DNA from: Frateuria hangzhouensis
GTDB taxonomy: Bacteria > Pseudomonadota > Gammaproteobacteria > Xanthomonadales > Rhodanobacteraceae
Length of the DNA: 32,594 bases
Reading direction: 5' to 3'
Assembly (NCBI RefSeq): GCF_026410505.1
Contig: NZ_JAPMIU010000021.1
Span: forward strand, 1 to 32,594
Made by a program: the position numbers and the translations under genes. Within the stretch, counting starts at the first letter, position 1; each line of letters begins with the position of its first letter. The notes beneath the pieces were generated by a model, which had not been told where the DNA came from, searched no databases, and worked only from the letters and a program-made list of their open reading frames with translations. This document shows, in pieces, positions 7,612 through 15,725 of the stretch.

Positions 7612-8978
7612 GGCTGGCTCGCCTGTGCAGCGGTAGGAATGGGAATGTCCGTGTTGCCCAGCAGTGCCTCCAGCGCAATCGCCTGCTTTTCGCGCTCCTG
7701 CTCGACCGCTAGCAGGTCGAGGTCGGCGGTCAGTGCGTTGCTGCGGATGGCAAGGTAGGTGGGCCAATCGAGCAGGTTGGCGTGCCATGCCCGTTCGGCC
7801 GATGCGCGGGCCTGATCCAGCGCCCTGGCATGACGGCGCAGGCCTGCTTGCTGGTTGGCGAGTGTCTGCAGATCCGCCTGCAGGCGCCACGCGTCGCTGC
7901 GGGCGCTGAGCAGGCGCGCGGCGTACTCGTCACGAAGCTGCTGGCGGGTCGCCGTTTCGATGGCGATATTGCCCCGGTTGCGGTCGAACAGCGGCAGCGT
8001 GATGCCGAGGGAGAACCCTCGAGTGGTGATATTGCTGGTATCGCGGGCCTGGTTGAAGCCCAGCACGAGCGCGGGAAACTGGGCGAGGATCGCGCCGCGA
8101 AGTTTCGCCTCCTGCGCCTGGTAACCGGCCTGCAGCGCCAGCAGATCGGGCCGCCGGTGCGGCAGATCCGCCAGTGCGCCATCCATCTGCGCGTCGGTCG
8201 GCTGCGGCGCGTAGGGCGACCCCGACAGCGGCAAGGGCGCGCGGGGTGCAAGGCCGATGAGGCGGCGCAGTTCCGCCTCGGCCTGGTGCAGCGCCAGCGC
8301 GTTGGCCGCCGACCGTTGCTCGACATCCGAGACGGCATTGAGCCCGGCGCTCGCCGCATCGTAGGTCAGGTTGCCCGCCTGCAAAGCCTTGCGAACATAG
8401 GCGCTGACCGGTGCCAGCGCCGCCCGCTCGGCATCCAGCCGCACCGCTTGCGCGCGCAGGTTCAGCACCTGTCCGAACAGCAGGCGCGCCTGCGCCACCG
8501 CCTGCCATTCATCCCAGAACAGCTCCAGGCTCACCTGGCTTGCCTGGCTGCGCGCCGCCGACACGCGCGAGGAGCGGGTCAGCCAAGCACCCAGGTCTTC
8601 GCTCAGTCCCAGGTTGTAGGCGCTGGTCAGGCCCGGTCCGGAGTGCACGGGAAAATCCTTCCCGACGCTCAGCTGCGGGTCGGGCAGCAAGCCTGCAGCG
8701 AACGACTGCGCCCGCGCGACGCCAAGCTGGTCCCGCTTGAGTTTCAACGCCGGACTGTTGGCCACCGCCAGCGTGGCGGTCTCGGTGACGTCCAGGCCAT
8801 CGGTCGGATCGAAGCGGTGGGGGCTGCCTGCCGGGAATCGCAAGCCCTCGGCCGGCACGGCCAGATCGGCAACGCTATCGGCACCCCTGACGTCGGCGAG
8901 CGGCAGGGGGCGGTAGGTTGCGCAACTGGCCAGCAGCGGAGGTGCGGCAATCAGAAGGGCGATGCGAAGACGGCGCAT
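7608..8978 (-). CDS. TolC/CzcC-type outer-membrane efflux lipoprotein
   Basis: First gene of the pump operon, 456 residues. The Met at 8978 (MRRLRIALLIAAPPLLASC) gives a lipoprotein signal with lipobox LASC; upstream in-frame Met codons at 9044 and 9011 would only add a charged extension and are less likely. The mature part has two repeats of long Ala/Gln/Arg-rich helices separated by short beta-strand segments, the outer-membrane efflux protein fold, including ADLPHRRPDLLALQAGYQAQEAKL and LGITLPLFDRNRGNIA. It should form the exit duct of the RND pump. A direct-repeat operator lies about 90 bp upstream. It is divergent from the response regulator at 9166. Confidence 0.9.
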   Translation of the reverse strand: MRRLRIALLIAAPPLLASCATYRPLPLADVRGADSVADLAVPAEGLRFPAGSPHRFDPTDGLDVTETATLAVANSPALKLKRDQLGVARAQSFAAGLLPDPQLSVGKDFPVHSGPGLTSAYNLGLSEDLGAWLTRSSRVSAARSQASQVSLELFWDEWQAVAQARLLFGQVLNLRAQAVRLDAERAALAPVSAYVRKALQAGNLTYDAASAGLNAVSDVEQRSAANALALHQAEAELRRLIGLAPRAPLPLSGSPYAPQPTDAQMDGALADLPHRRPDLLALQAGYQAQEAKLRGAILAQFPALVLGFNQARDTSNITTRGFSLGITLPLFDRNRGNIAIETATRQQLRDEYAARLLSARSDAWRLQADLQTLANQQAGLRRHARALDQARASAERAWHANLLDWPTYLAIRSNALTADLDLLAVEQEREKQAIALEALLGNTDIPIPTAAQASQP

Positions 8979-9068
8979 GCGTGCGGTAGATGGGCTATCG
9001 TTTGGCGCCATTCGGACGGCCCACCCAGGGTGTGGTTTTCGCATGGATTCGAGTGTAGGCGACGCTGG

Positions 9069-9084
9069 CTTAGCTGGCTCTTAC
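9069..9084 (-). promoter_or_regulatory. PmrA-like direct repeat upstream of the RND operon
   Basis: On the minus strand the sequence reads GTAAGAGCCAGCTAAG: two TAAG half-sites 11 bp apart, one helical turn, as bound in tandem by OmpR/PhoB-family regulators. A plausible -10, TACACT, begins 11 bases further towards the pump operon. The spacing and orientation match the other sites in this window (11334, 15485, 15525, 24965, 32430). Confidence 0.7.
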
Positions 9085-9165
9085 GGCGAGTTGGGCCGAT
9101 CATCGTGGACTGGCCACTTCGCACCAATGACCAGACCCGCCCTGCTTTGACACGTGGATGCGCAC

Positions 9166-9831
9166 ATGAAGCTGTTGCTGGTTGAAGACTCCCAACGCCT
9201 CCGGCAAATGTTGCAACAAGGACTGCGCGGTGAAGGATTCACGGTGGATGCCGCTGCCGATGGCATGGAGGCACGCAGCTTCCTGGGCACGTACGAATAC
9301 GAGTTGGTGGTGCTCGATTTGATGCTGCCCCGCCTCGATGGAATCGGCGTACTGCGCGGCATGGCAACATCCGGACGGCGCCCTCGCGTGCTTGTGCTCT
9401 CGGCACGCGACCAGGTCGGCGACCGGGTCGAGGCCCTGAATGCCGGCGCCGATGATTATCTGATGAAGCCCTTCGCATTCGATGAACTGCTCGCACGGCT
9501 TCATGCGCTCTCGCGCCGTCCCAACCAGGCGCAACCGCTCGTGCTCAGTCATGGCGCGCTTGCGCTGGATCCCCGCGCGCACAGTGCGAGCGTGGATGGC
9601 GAACCGTTGAACCTTACGCCAAGGGAGCTTGCGCTGCTTGGGCTGCTGCTACGCCACCGTGGCCGGGCCTTCACCCGATCCGAGATCCTGGACTGGATCT
9701 CGGGTAGCGAAAGCGAGGTGTCCGACCGCAGCGTGGAGGTGCTGGTGTTCGGCCTGCGGCGCAAGCTCGACGCCGCGGGCGTGGGCGGGCTGATCGAAAC
9801 GCGCCGTGGCGCGGGGTACCTGATCGCATGA
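9166..9831 (+). CDS. OmpR-family response regulator (first two-component system)
   Basis: A 221-residue DNA-binding response regulator of the QseB/CopR/PmrA type. The receiver domain (1-115) has the acidic pair ED (7-8), phospho-acceptor D51 in VVLDLMLPRLDG, the switch residue in LSARD and the conserved Lys in MKPF. The C-terminal winged helix (about 125-221) ends with RRGAGYLIA. An ATG 12 bases upstream (9154) is in frame, but MKLLLVED is the normal beginning. The gene is divergent from the RND operon and is followed 10 bp later by its kinase, so it is the obvious candidate regulator of the pump. Confidence 0.92.
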   Translation: MKLLLVEDSQRLRQMLQQGLRGEGFTVDAAADGMEARSFLGTYEYELVVLDLMLPRLDGIGVLRGMATSGRRPRVLVLSARDQVGDRVEALNAGADDYLMKPFAFDELLARLHALSRRPNQAQPLVLSHGALALDPRAHSASVDGEPLNLTPRELALLGLLLRHRGRAFTRSEILDWISGSESEVSDRSVEVLVFGLRRKLDAAGVGGLIETRRGAGYLIA

Positions 9832-9841
9832 CGGCAAAGCC

Positions 9842-11293
9842 ATGAAACCCCTTTCCTTGACCGCCCGCATCACCTCCCTTCTGGTCATCACCAGCCTCCT
9901 GGTGTTGGGTGGCGGCGCACGTTTCATGGACTGGCGGATCGACCACGACCTGGAGCTGCGCTTCCGGCAGAACCTGCTGACCCAGGCCGTTGCGCTGGGT
10001 TCCATGATGGAGCTGGAGGAAAACGGCATTACCACCGAAGCAGGCGAGGCCATCTCGAAGGGAACGCTGATCAACGACGGCCAGACCTACTACGACCTCC
10101 GCTGCGAAGGCCATTCGCCCCTGCAAAGCCGCCAGCGACCGCCCGTGACGCCAACGACCTGGCCAGCCTCGACCGCCGAGCAACCCACCTTCTTCGACAT
10201 GCGGGCAAGCGGTCGCCATATCGGGGCAGTGCAACTGACGCTGTCCATTGAACCGTCGCGCGAGCCCGATGAGCCTGCAGTGCAGGCAGGAGAGGGGCAA
10301 TCGGCACAATGCCAGTTGCTGTTCGAGCAAGACCGCGCCGCCGTCGATGCCATGCTGGTGGGTGTCGATTGGGTCCTTGCGCTCGGGCCGCTGCTCGCCA
10401 TCGGCATTGCGTTGATCGTGGTGCCGGTCAGCGTGCGACGAGGCTTGCGGCCCATGGCTGCGCTGGTCGAACGCATGGGCGATATCAGCCCGAATGCCCC
10501 GGGGCAGCGCCTCGTCGTGAGCGGTGTACGCGAACTCGATCCACTGGTCAGCCGATTCAACGACGTGCTTGCCCGCATGGACGAAGGCCTCGCCAGGGAG
10601 CGCCAGTTCGCCAGTGGCCTGGCGCACGAAACCCGCACCCGACTGGCAGAGCTGCGTGCGTTGGCGGAAATTGAATTGCGCTATCCCAGCGGACGAACCC
10701 GCGAAGACGTGCTTACCGAAGTCGGGCACATCGGAGCGGAGCTCGAAGCCACGGTGACGGCTCTGTTGCTGCTCAGTCGTTTGCAGGCAGGAGTGGATCG
10801 TCCGCAGTACCAGTGGCTGCCGTTGGCGCCTTGGGTCGAGCATCAGGTTCAGCGACACGCCGGGGCCCATCAACCCATCGTGAGGCTGCAAGACGAAACC
10901 TCCGGACCGCTGGCACTGCGAACAGACCCTGCGTTGCTCGAAGTCGTGGCAGGCAATCTGTTGACCAACGCCTGTGCCTATGCGCCGGTTGGCGACCTGG
11001 TGCGGGTGGTTTTGCATGACTCCATGTTGATGGTGGACAACGATGCACCCGAACTGGAGCCGGAGGACGTCGCCAGGCTGGCCGAACGCTTTTGGCGCAA
11101 GCACCCGCCGAGTGCCGGCCATGCCGGCCTGGGCCTGGCATTGGCGCGTGCCGCTGCCGATGCCCTGGGGCTGACACTGGCCTTTGAGCTCAACGAGGGC
11201 CGGCTTTGCGCGAGCGTTTCCTGGCCTCTTGATCTCGTGGGCGGCCACAGCGCTACGGAACCGGGTGAAAAATGGATGCGGCCAGGCACTTGA
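9842..11293 (+). CDS. Sensor histidine kinase (partner of the 9166 regulator), degenerate motifs
   Basis: A 483-residue inner-membrane sensor kinase: TM1 at about 11-25, a periplasmic domain of about 140 residues, TM2 at about 176-197, HAMP-like linker, dimerisation domain and ATPase domain. The phospho-acceptor is probably H262 in GLAHETRTRLAEL. The usual HELRTPL motif has Thr for Leu and Arg for Pro. The N-box NLLTNACAYAP and the G2 box GLGLALA are recognisable, but the G1 box is DNDAPEL instead of DNGPGIP. It may still be active, since His, Asn and the Gly-rich lid remain, but kinase or phosphatase balance could differ. It is co-transcribed with the regulator. Confidence 0.88.
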   Translation: MKPLSLTARITSLLVITSLLVLGGGARFMDWRIDHDLELRFRQNLLTQAVALGSMMELEENGITTEAGEAISKGTLINDGQTYYDLRCEGHSPLQSRQRPPVTPTTWPASTAEQPTFFDMRASGRHIGAVQLTLSIEPSREPDEPAVQAGEGQSAQCQLLFEQDRAAVDAMLVGVDWVLALGPLLAIGIALIVVPVSVRRGLRPMAALVERMGDISPNAPGQRLVVSGVRELDPLVSRFNDVLARMDEGLARERQFASGLAHETRTRLAELRALAEIELRYPSGRTREDVLTEVGHIGAELEATVTALLLLSRLQAGVDRPQYQWLPLAPWVEHQVQRHAGAHQPIVRLQDETSGPLALRTDPALLEVVAGNLLTNACAYAPVGDLVRVVLHDSMLMVDNDAPELEPEDVARLAERFWRKHPPSAGHAGLGLALARAAADALGLTLAFELNEGRLCASVSWPLDLVGGHSATEPGEKWMRPGT

Positions 11294-11333
11294 AGTGTCG
11301 ACATCAGGCTATCCCGAGGTGCGGCACCCTTGC

Positions 11334-11349
11334 TTAAGTGGCAGCTAAG
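11334..11349 (+). promoter_or_regulatory. PmrA-like direct repeat upstream of the LTA-synthase-like gene
   Basis: TTAAGTGGCAGCTAAG, with half-sites TTAAG and CTAAG exactly 11 bp apart. With the preceding C it reads CTTAAG-N5-GCTAAG, close to the published PmrA box CTTAAG-N5-CTTAAG. A third GTAAG at 11358-11362 is spaced 13 bp and is off-phase. The site is 157 bp before the next gene start. Confidence 0.72.
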
Positions 11350-11505
11350 AGAGCCATGTAAGGATGGCCGTTTTAACAGTCGACGCCCCCGGCGCCTGCA
11401 GCTCGCACCTGATTACTAGCCGGCAGGCCAGCGGCTCATGGATGGAGCCTGCAGTGGGCCTGCAATCGTGGGCCGCGCCGGTCCATCTTTACAGCGGAGA
11501 ACCCC

Positions 11506-13656
11506 ATGTTTCGTCTTCCCGGTTGGTCGCCCAAGCTGAAGCAGCGCTTCCGGCCGCTGTGGTGGCTGGCGCTTACCTATCTGGTGATGGGTGCGGCCAC
11601 CCGCATCGTGCTGTTGGCGATGACCGGCAGCGGTGTGCCACTCGATCCGCTGTTGTGGCTGTATGCGTTCGGCGTCGGCGCGTGCTATGACCTGATCACG
11701 CTGCTCTACGTGGCGTGGCCGCTGATGTTGTTCCTGTGGATCGTGCCGACCGACCGGGCCTTGATCCGCACCCCGCTGCGTTGGGCCTTCTGGCTGCTGG
11801 CGCTGGTAATCGCCTACGGGCTGTGCTGGGTGGTGCTGCATGCGCTGTGGCGGGTGAGCGCCTCGGACATCCGGCCACTGGCGCTGGTGTTCATCTATCT
11901 GCTGCCGTTGCCGGCACTGGCCTACAACGGCCGCAGCGGCCGCATCGCACTGGCCGTGCTGTACCTGGCGACCATCTTCGGCCTGCTGTTCGTGGCCGCG
12001 TCGGAGTTGGTGTTCTGGGACGAATTCGGCGTGCGCTTCAACTTCATTGCGGTGGATTACCTGGTCTACACCACCGAGGTGATTGGCAACATCCGCGAGT
12101 CCTATCCCGTAGGCCTGTGGATGACGCTGATTGGCGTGCTGGCGCTTGCCATTCTGTGGTTGAACCGGCGCGGCCTGCGCGCCCGCGATGCTGGAAGCCG
12201 CTTTGCCGGCCGTGGCGCCGTGGCCGGCATCTGGCTGGTGCTCACGGTGCTTTCGGTGGCGGGCATCAACGCCACGCTCAAGGACCGCACGGGCAACAAC
12301 TTCGTCAACGAGCTTGCCGGCAACGGCATTTACCAGTTCTTCGCCGCCTTCCGCAGCAGCCACCTGGACTATGCGCACTTCTATCGCACGCTGCCTGAGC
12401 GGGACGCCTTCGCGCGCGTGCGTGCCGGCCTGCTCACGCCGGAGGCGAGCTACATCAGCAACGATCCCCACGACCTCACCCGCGCGATCCGCAACCCGGG
12501 TCCCGAAAAGCACCTGAACGTGGTGCTGATCAGCGTGGAGAGCCTGTCGGCCGATTTCCTCACGACCCTGGGCGCCAGCCACGGCGAGATCACCCCGTAC
12601 CTGGACGGACTGGCCAAGGACAGCCTGTTCTTCGACAACGTCTATGCCAACGGTACCCGTACCGTGCGCGGACTCGAGGCGTTGTCGCTGTCGATCCCGC
12701 CGACGCCCGGCGATTCGGTGATCAAGATGAAGCACAACGAGAACCTATTCTCGCTGGCAGATATTTTCAACGACCGCGGCTACGTGTCGGAGTTCGTCTA
12801 CGGTGGCTACGGCTACTTCGACAACATGAATTACTTCTTCGACCACAACGGCTACATCGCAGTCGACCGCAAGGACATTCCGAAGGACGCCACCATCCAC
12901 CACGAGAACGTGTGGGGCGTCGCCGACGAGGACCTCTACACGCTGGCGCTGGGCCAGATGGACAAGATCCACCGTGAAGGCAAGCCGTTCTTCCTGCACG
13001 TCATGACCACGTCCAACCATCGCCCGTTCACCTTCCCGGCGGACCGGGTGAATTTCCCGCAAGGCTCGCGCGAAGGTGCGGTGGCGTATACGGACTGGTC
13101 GATCGCCGACTTCATCCGGCGAGCCCGCGCCAAGCCGTACTTCGACGACACGGTGTTCGTCATCACCGCCGACCACGATGCCTCCAGTTCGGGCAAGGTC
13201 AGCATCCCGGTCAACCGTTATCACATCCCGCTTTGGATCTATTCGCCAAAGCACATCACGCCACGGCGGGTAGGCCGCTTCATGAGCCAGATCGACATCC
13301 CGCCCACGCTGCTCGGGTTGCTCAACTTCAGTTATCGCAGCCGGTTCTTCGGATACGACATCTTCCAGTTGCAGCCCGGACGTGAGCGCGCGTTCCCTGC
13401 GACCTACGAAAAGCTCGGCTACCTGCGCGGCGGCCTGCTGACCATCCTCGAACCGCAGAAGAAGGTCGAGCAGTTCCGGCCGGACTTCGTGACCGGCGAC
13501 GCGGCCCCCGTGAAGGCAGGCAGCCCGGGCGATATCGATGACGCGACTGCCTACTACCAGGTCGCCGCAGAGCTCTTCAAACAGGGCAAGCTCGTGCGCC
13601 GTCCACAGGACAGCCAACGCCCGGAGGCGCTACCGGCCGATGCTCACTTGAAGTGA
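11506..13656 (+). CDS. LTA synthase-family (MdoB/LtaS-like) membrane sulfatase/phosphotransferase
   Basis: A 716-residue inner-membrane enzyme with five or more predicted helices in the first 250 residues and a periplasmic alkaline-phosphatase-superfamily domain (about 335-640). Metal and catalytic motifs are visible: ISVESLSAD (E345), NGTRTVRGLEAL (probable nucleophile T384), a downstream THR/His motif in TTSNHRPF, and ITADHD. Family members transfer phosphoglycerol or related head groups from phospholipids to envelope glycans (LtaS, OpgB). In a Gram-negative, modification of periplasmic glucans or LPS is more likely than lipoteichoic acid. Preceded by GGAG and a PmrA-like box. Its 3' end overlaps the convergent PAP2 gene by 13 bp. 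The acceptor cannot be read from sequence. Confidence 0.87.
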   Translation: MFRLPGWSPKLKQRFRPLWWLALTYLVMGAATRIVLLAMTGSGVPLDPLLWLYAFGVGACYDLITLLYVAWPLMLFLWIVPTDRALIRTPLRWAFWLLALVIAYGLCWVVLHALWRVSASDIRPLALVFIYLLPLPALAYNGRSGRIALAVLYLATIFGLLFVAASELVFWDEFGVRFNFIAVDYLVYTTEVIGNIRESYPVGLWMTLIGVLALAILWLNRRGLRARDAGSRFAGRGAVAGIWLVLTVLSVAGINATLKDRTGNNFVNELAGNGIYQFFAAFRSSHLDYAHFYRTLPERDAFARVRAGLLTPEASYISNDPHDLTRAIRNPGPEKHLNVVLISVESLSADFLTTLGASHGEITPYLDGLAKDSLFFDNVYANGTRTVRGLEALSLSIPPTPGDSVIKMKHNENLFSLADIFNDRGYVSEFVYGGYGYFDNMNYFFDHNGYIAVDRKDIPKDATIHHENVWGVADEDLYTLALGQMDKIHREGKPFFLHVMTTSNHRPFTFPADRVNFPQGSREGAVAYTDWSIADFIRRARAKPYFDDTVFVITADHDASSSGKVSIPVNRYHIPLWIYSPKHITPRRVGRFMSQIDIPPTLLGLLNFSYRSRFFGYDIFQLQPGRERAFPATYEKLGYLRGGLLTILEPQKKVEQFRPDFVTGDAAPVKAGSPGDIDDATAYYQVAAELFKQGKLVRRPQDSQRPEALPADAHLK

Positions 13657-14267
13657 TGGACAAAGCCGACCTGGAAGCCGCCAGGTAGCCAGCTGAGGAT
13701 CAGCGGCGAATCGCGGTGGGCGGACCAGATCCCGACGCCCACCCCGAGCGCCGCACCCACCAGCACGTCGCTTTGCCAATGTCCCCGCACCTTCATGCGT
13801 GCGACCGCGTCATAGGCGGGAAGCAAGGCAAGCGCATAAACGGCCGGGTGCTCATCGCCATAGTTCACGATGAAGGGCGTCACCGCGGCAGAGATGGCCG
13901 CCACCTCGCCGCTGGGGAAACTCTGCGCATGGGTGCCGGCGAAGAACTTGTTGGGATCGTCCGTCTGTGAAGGCCGCTCGCGCTGGAAGGTGTACTTCAT
14001 CGCCTGTGCACCCAGGCCTGCGACCACCATCGCGTCGGCGGAACGCCAGAAGGTGTCGCCCAGCTTGTCCTGGTCACCCAGCGCCAGGGCGCCACCGGCG
14101 ACGGTCAGGATGGTTCCATACATCAGGGCATTCTGGTCGCCACGCTTCCAGATGCCGCTGTTGTCGTAATGCAGGCGGTGATCGATGCCCAGAGGTCCGC
14201 CGGAAGCGATCGCGCTGCCGGAAAAACCGAGGGCGAGCAGGATCACCCACGCACGCAAGATAGCCAT
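13644..14267 (-). CDS. PAP2-family phosphatase with PSGE in place of PSGH
   Basis: A 207-residue lipid-phosphatase-type protein with an N-terminal signal peptide or anchor (about 1-22). Motif C1 is KYTFQRERP (K91, R98-P99) and motif C3 is ARMKVRGHWQSD (R157, H163, D167), which provide the phosphate pocket and the nucleophilic His. Motif C2 is SFPSGE (116-121), so the usual general-acid His of PSGH is Glu121, and the Ser of C3 is Ala156. Family members dephosphorylate lipid pyrophosphates or phosphatidate at the periplasmic face. The gene is convergent with and overlaps the LTA-synthase-like gene, and an imperfect copy of the operator lies about 70 bp upstream. Activity with Glu121 is uncertain. 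Confidence 0.85.
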   Translation of the reverse strand: MAILRAWVILLALGFSGSAIASGGPLGIDHRLHYDNSGIWKRGDQNALMYGTILTVAGGALALGDQDKLGDTFWRSADAMVVAGLGAQAMKYTFQRERPSQTDDPNKFFAGTHAQSFPSGEVAAISAAVTPFIVNYGDEHPAVYALALLPAYDAVARMKVRGHWQSDVLVGAALGVGVGIWSAHRDSPLILSWLPGGFQVGFVHHFK

Positions 14268-14334
14268 GGCAACGCCCTTTCACGGCGCAACGGCGCCAGA
14301 CCACGCGACGCTAGGGCCGCGGCCTTTGGTCTGA

Positions 14335-14350
14335 CTTAGCTGGGCCTTTC
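14335..14350 (-). promoter_or_regulatory. Imperfect PmrA-like direct repeat upstream of the PAP2 gene
   Basis: On the minus strand GAAAGGCCCAGCTAAG: the CTAAG half-site is intact, the other has one mismatch (GAAAG) at the same 11-bp spacing. The middle closely matches the site before the RND operon (GCCAGCTAAG versus GCCCAGCTAAG). It lies 68 bp upstream of the PAP2 start. Confidence 0.45.
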
Positions 14351-14401
14351 GCCAGGCTTTCTCGGCAGCGGCGGCGCGCCCTTCCGGCGCGCACTACCGA
14401 T

Positions 14402-15442
14402 TCACGGCTTGCCGACGGTGAGCAGACTGAAGCTTCCCGGCACGACCGTGCGCCGCATGCCCGCCTGGCTTTCCTTCGCCCACGTCGCCGCGGAGAGATA
14501 AAGACGCCCATGCAACGGATCGAGGGCAAGCGTTCTTGCGCTGACCTGGGTGGGAATGGTCGCGACCACGGAATAATGGCCCGGATCGTCTTCGTGTACG
14601 GCAGTGATGGTGCCGCTTTGACCGTTGGAGCTGTACGCCACCGCCGTATCCGGGTCGAATGCCACCGCATCCGGGCCCTCCCCGATGGGCACCGTCGCGA
14701 CGACCTTCCCGCTATCGGTGGATACGATCGCCATCGTGCGGTTCTCGCATACGGCAAACAGCCGGTGGTGCTTGCGGTCGATGGCCAGTCCGCTGGGCGA
14801 CGTGCACGGCGACAGGTTCCATACGGCCGTCACCTTGTCATGCAGCGAATCCAGCCGAACCAGCTCGGACTTGTCCTCGATGTTGGCGAACACGTGGCCC
14901 GCCTCGTCGCTGACCGCGAACTCCGGCTTGCCCGGCAAGGGAATCGTCGCCTTCACGATAGGGCCAGAGGGGTCGATCACGCTGGCCGAATGCCCCTTTC
15001 CGTTGAAGGTGAAAACATGGTGCGAGGCGGGGTCATAGAGGATCGCATCCGGATTGGCGCCGGTGCCTTTCACCGTGGCCAGCGTCTTCAGCGAAGCCAG
15101 GTCGAAGACGGTGACGGAATCGGCGCGGCCATTGCTCGTGAAGCCACGGCCTCGCTCCGGGTCGATCGCGATGCCGTGGGCGCCCGGCGTGCCTTCGATC
15201 GTACCCAGCAGCTTATGCCTGTCCACATCGACGACGAGCACCCTGTCCTGGTGGCTCACGTACAAGTGCCGGTGGGCAGCATCGAAAGTGAGGTAGTCCC
15301 AGCCGCCGTCGCCGGGCATCGGCATGCGTGAAAGCACGCGATACGGCTGGGACGGTGCGGTGGCGGAATGCGCCGCAGGCAGGGAAAGCGGAAGCAGGAC
15401 CAAGGCGGCGGACGCCAGGGTGCCGAGGGACGCGCGATGCAT
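14402..15442 (-). CDS. Secreted YncE-like beta-propeller protein
   Basis: A 346-residue protein with a Sec signal peptide (cleavage after about residue 26, AAHSA) followed by repeated blades with the pattern (V/L)xVxDxxxxKxxxTIxG...GIAxDPxxxxxFxSN, typical of YncE/YVTN seven-bladed beta-propellers. Repeats are visible at HLYVSHQDRVLVVDVD, RGFTSNGRADSVTVFD, HVFTFNGKGHSASVID, HRLFAVCENRTMAIVS, AVAYSSNGQSGTITAV and GRLYLSAATWAKES. No enzymatic motif is seen. Such proteins are periplasmic and often bind ligands or partners; no specific role can be assigned. A direct-repeat operator lies 43 bp upstream, and the gene is divergent from the second two-component system. Confidence 0.85.
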   Translation of the reverse strand: MHRASLGTLASAALVLLPLSLPAAHSATAPSQPYRVLSRMPMPGDGGWDYLTFDAAHRHLYVSHQDRVLVVDVDRHKLLGTIEGTPGAHGIAIDPERGRGFTSNGRADSVTVFDLASLKTLATVKGTGANPDAILYDPASHHVFTFNGKGHSASVIDPSGPIVKATIPLPGKPEFAVSDEAGHVFANIEDKSELVRLDSLHDKVTAVWNLSPCTSPSGLAIDRKHHRLFAVCENRTMAIVSTDSGKVVATVPIGEGPDAVAFDPDTAVAYSSNGQSGTITAVHEDDPGHYSVVATIPTQVSARTLALDPLHGRLYLSAATWAKESQAGMRRTVVPGSFSLLTVGKP

Positions 15443-15484
15443 TCGATTCTCCCGCAGGGTGGTGCGGCAGCTTGCAAGGCGTTG

Positions 15485-15500
15485 CTTACGCAGCGCTTAG
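15485..15500 (-). promoter_or_regulatory. PmrA-like direct repeat upstream of the beta-propeller gene
   Basis: On the minus strand CTAAGCGCTGCGTAAG: two TAAG half-sites 11 bp apart, pointing at the gene that starts at 15442. It shares the intergenic region with a second, oppositely oriented site at 15525. Confidence 0.68.
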
Positions 15501-15524
15501 GACCTGGAGGCGGCCGCCGCATCC

Positions 15525-15540
15525 ATAAGCCGCTGCTAAG
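15525..15540 (+). promoter_or_regulatory. PmrA-like direct repeat upstream of the second two-component/ABC operon
   Basis: ATAAGCCGCTGCTAAG on the plus strand, half-sites 11 bp apart, 185 bp before the response-regulator start at 15726. This placement suggests autoregulation of the operon. The central GCTGC matches the neighbouring site at 15485 read on the opposite strand. Confidence 0.68.
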
Positions 15541-15576
15541 CGTGGCAGCGCAGCATGCATGCATCTCCCGAGACGT

Positions 15577-15618
15577 GCCTTGTGAAGGCGGCCTCGCCGA
15601 GGCCTGCCTTGCCAAGGC
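15577..15618 (+). repeat. Three tandem 13-bp palindromes in the operon leader
   Basis: GCCTTGTGAAGGC (15577-15589), GCCTCGCCGAGGC (15591-15603) and GCCTTGCCAAGGC (15606-15618) follow each other at 14- and 15-bp steps. Each is a perfect 5-bp inverted repeat around three bases, matching GCCTYGNNRAGGC. The second and third extend to 6- and 7-bp arms. They lie between the direct-repeat operator and the response-regulator gene. They could be tandem operator sites or RNA hairpins in a leader; no U-run follows, so a simple terminator is unlikely. Confidence 0.75.
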
Positions 15619-15725
15619 AGTCATGTGCAACCGGCCAGCGAGACTGCGTCGATGTTTGAACTCTCCCGAAGGGCGCGCCCGGGATTACCCCGCGCGATGT
15701 CCCTGCCGCTTCGATGGAACCGGTC

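Noticed and set aside
3491-8978. Naming the RND operon czcCBA or cusCBA because of the nearby metal genes
   Set aside because: The TM4 motif has the Asp-Asp pair of drug-type pumps and no metal-binding Met or His cluster was seen, so a metal-specific name is not supported.
9671-11248. Long minus-strand open frame opposite the first histidine kinase
   Set aside because: Antisense of a complete sensor-kinase gene with recognisable motifs; a by-product of high GC.
11358-11362. Third TAAG half-site after the 11334 operator
   Set aside because: It is spaced 13 bp instead of 11 and so is off the helical phase of the other sites.
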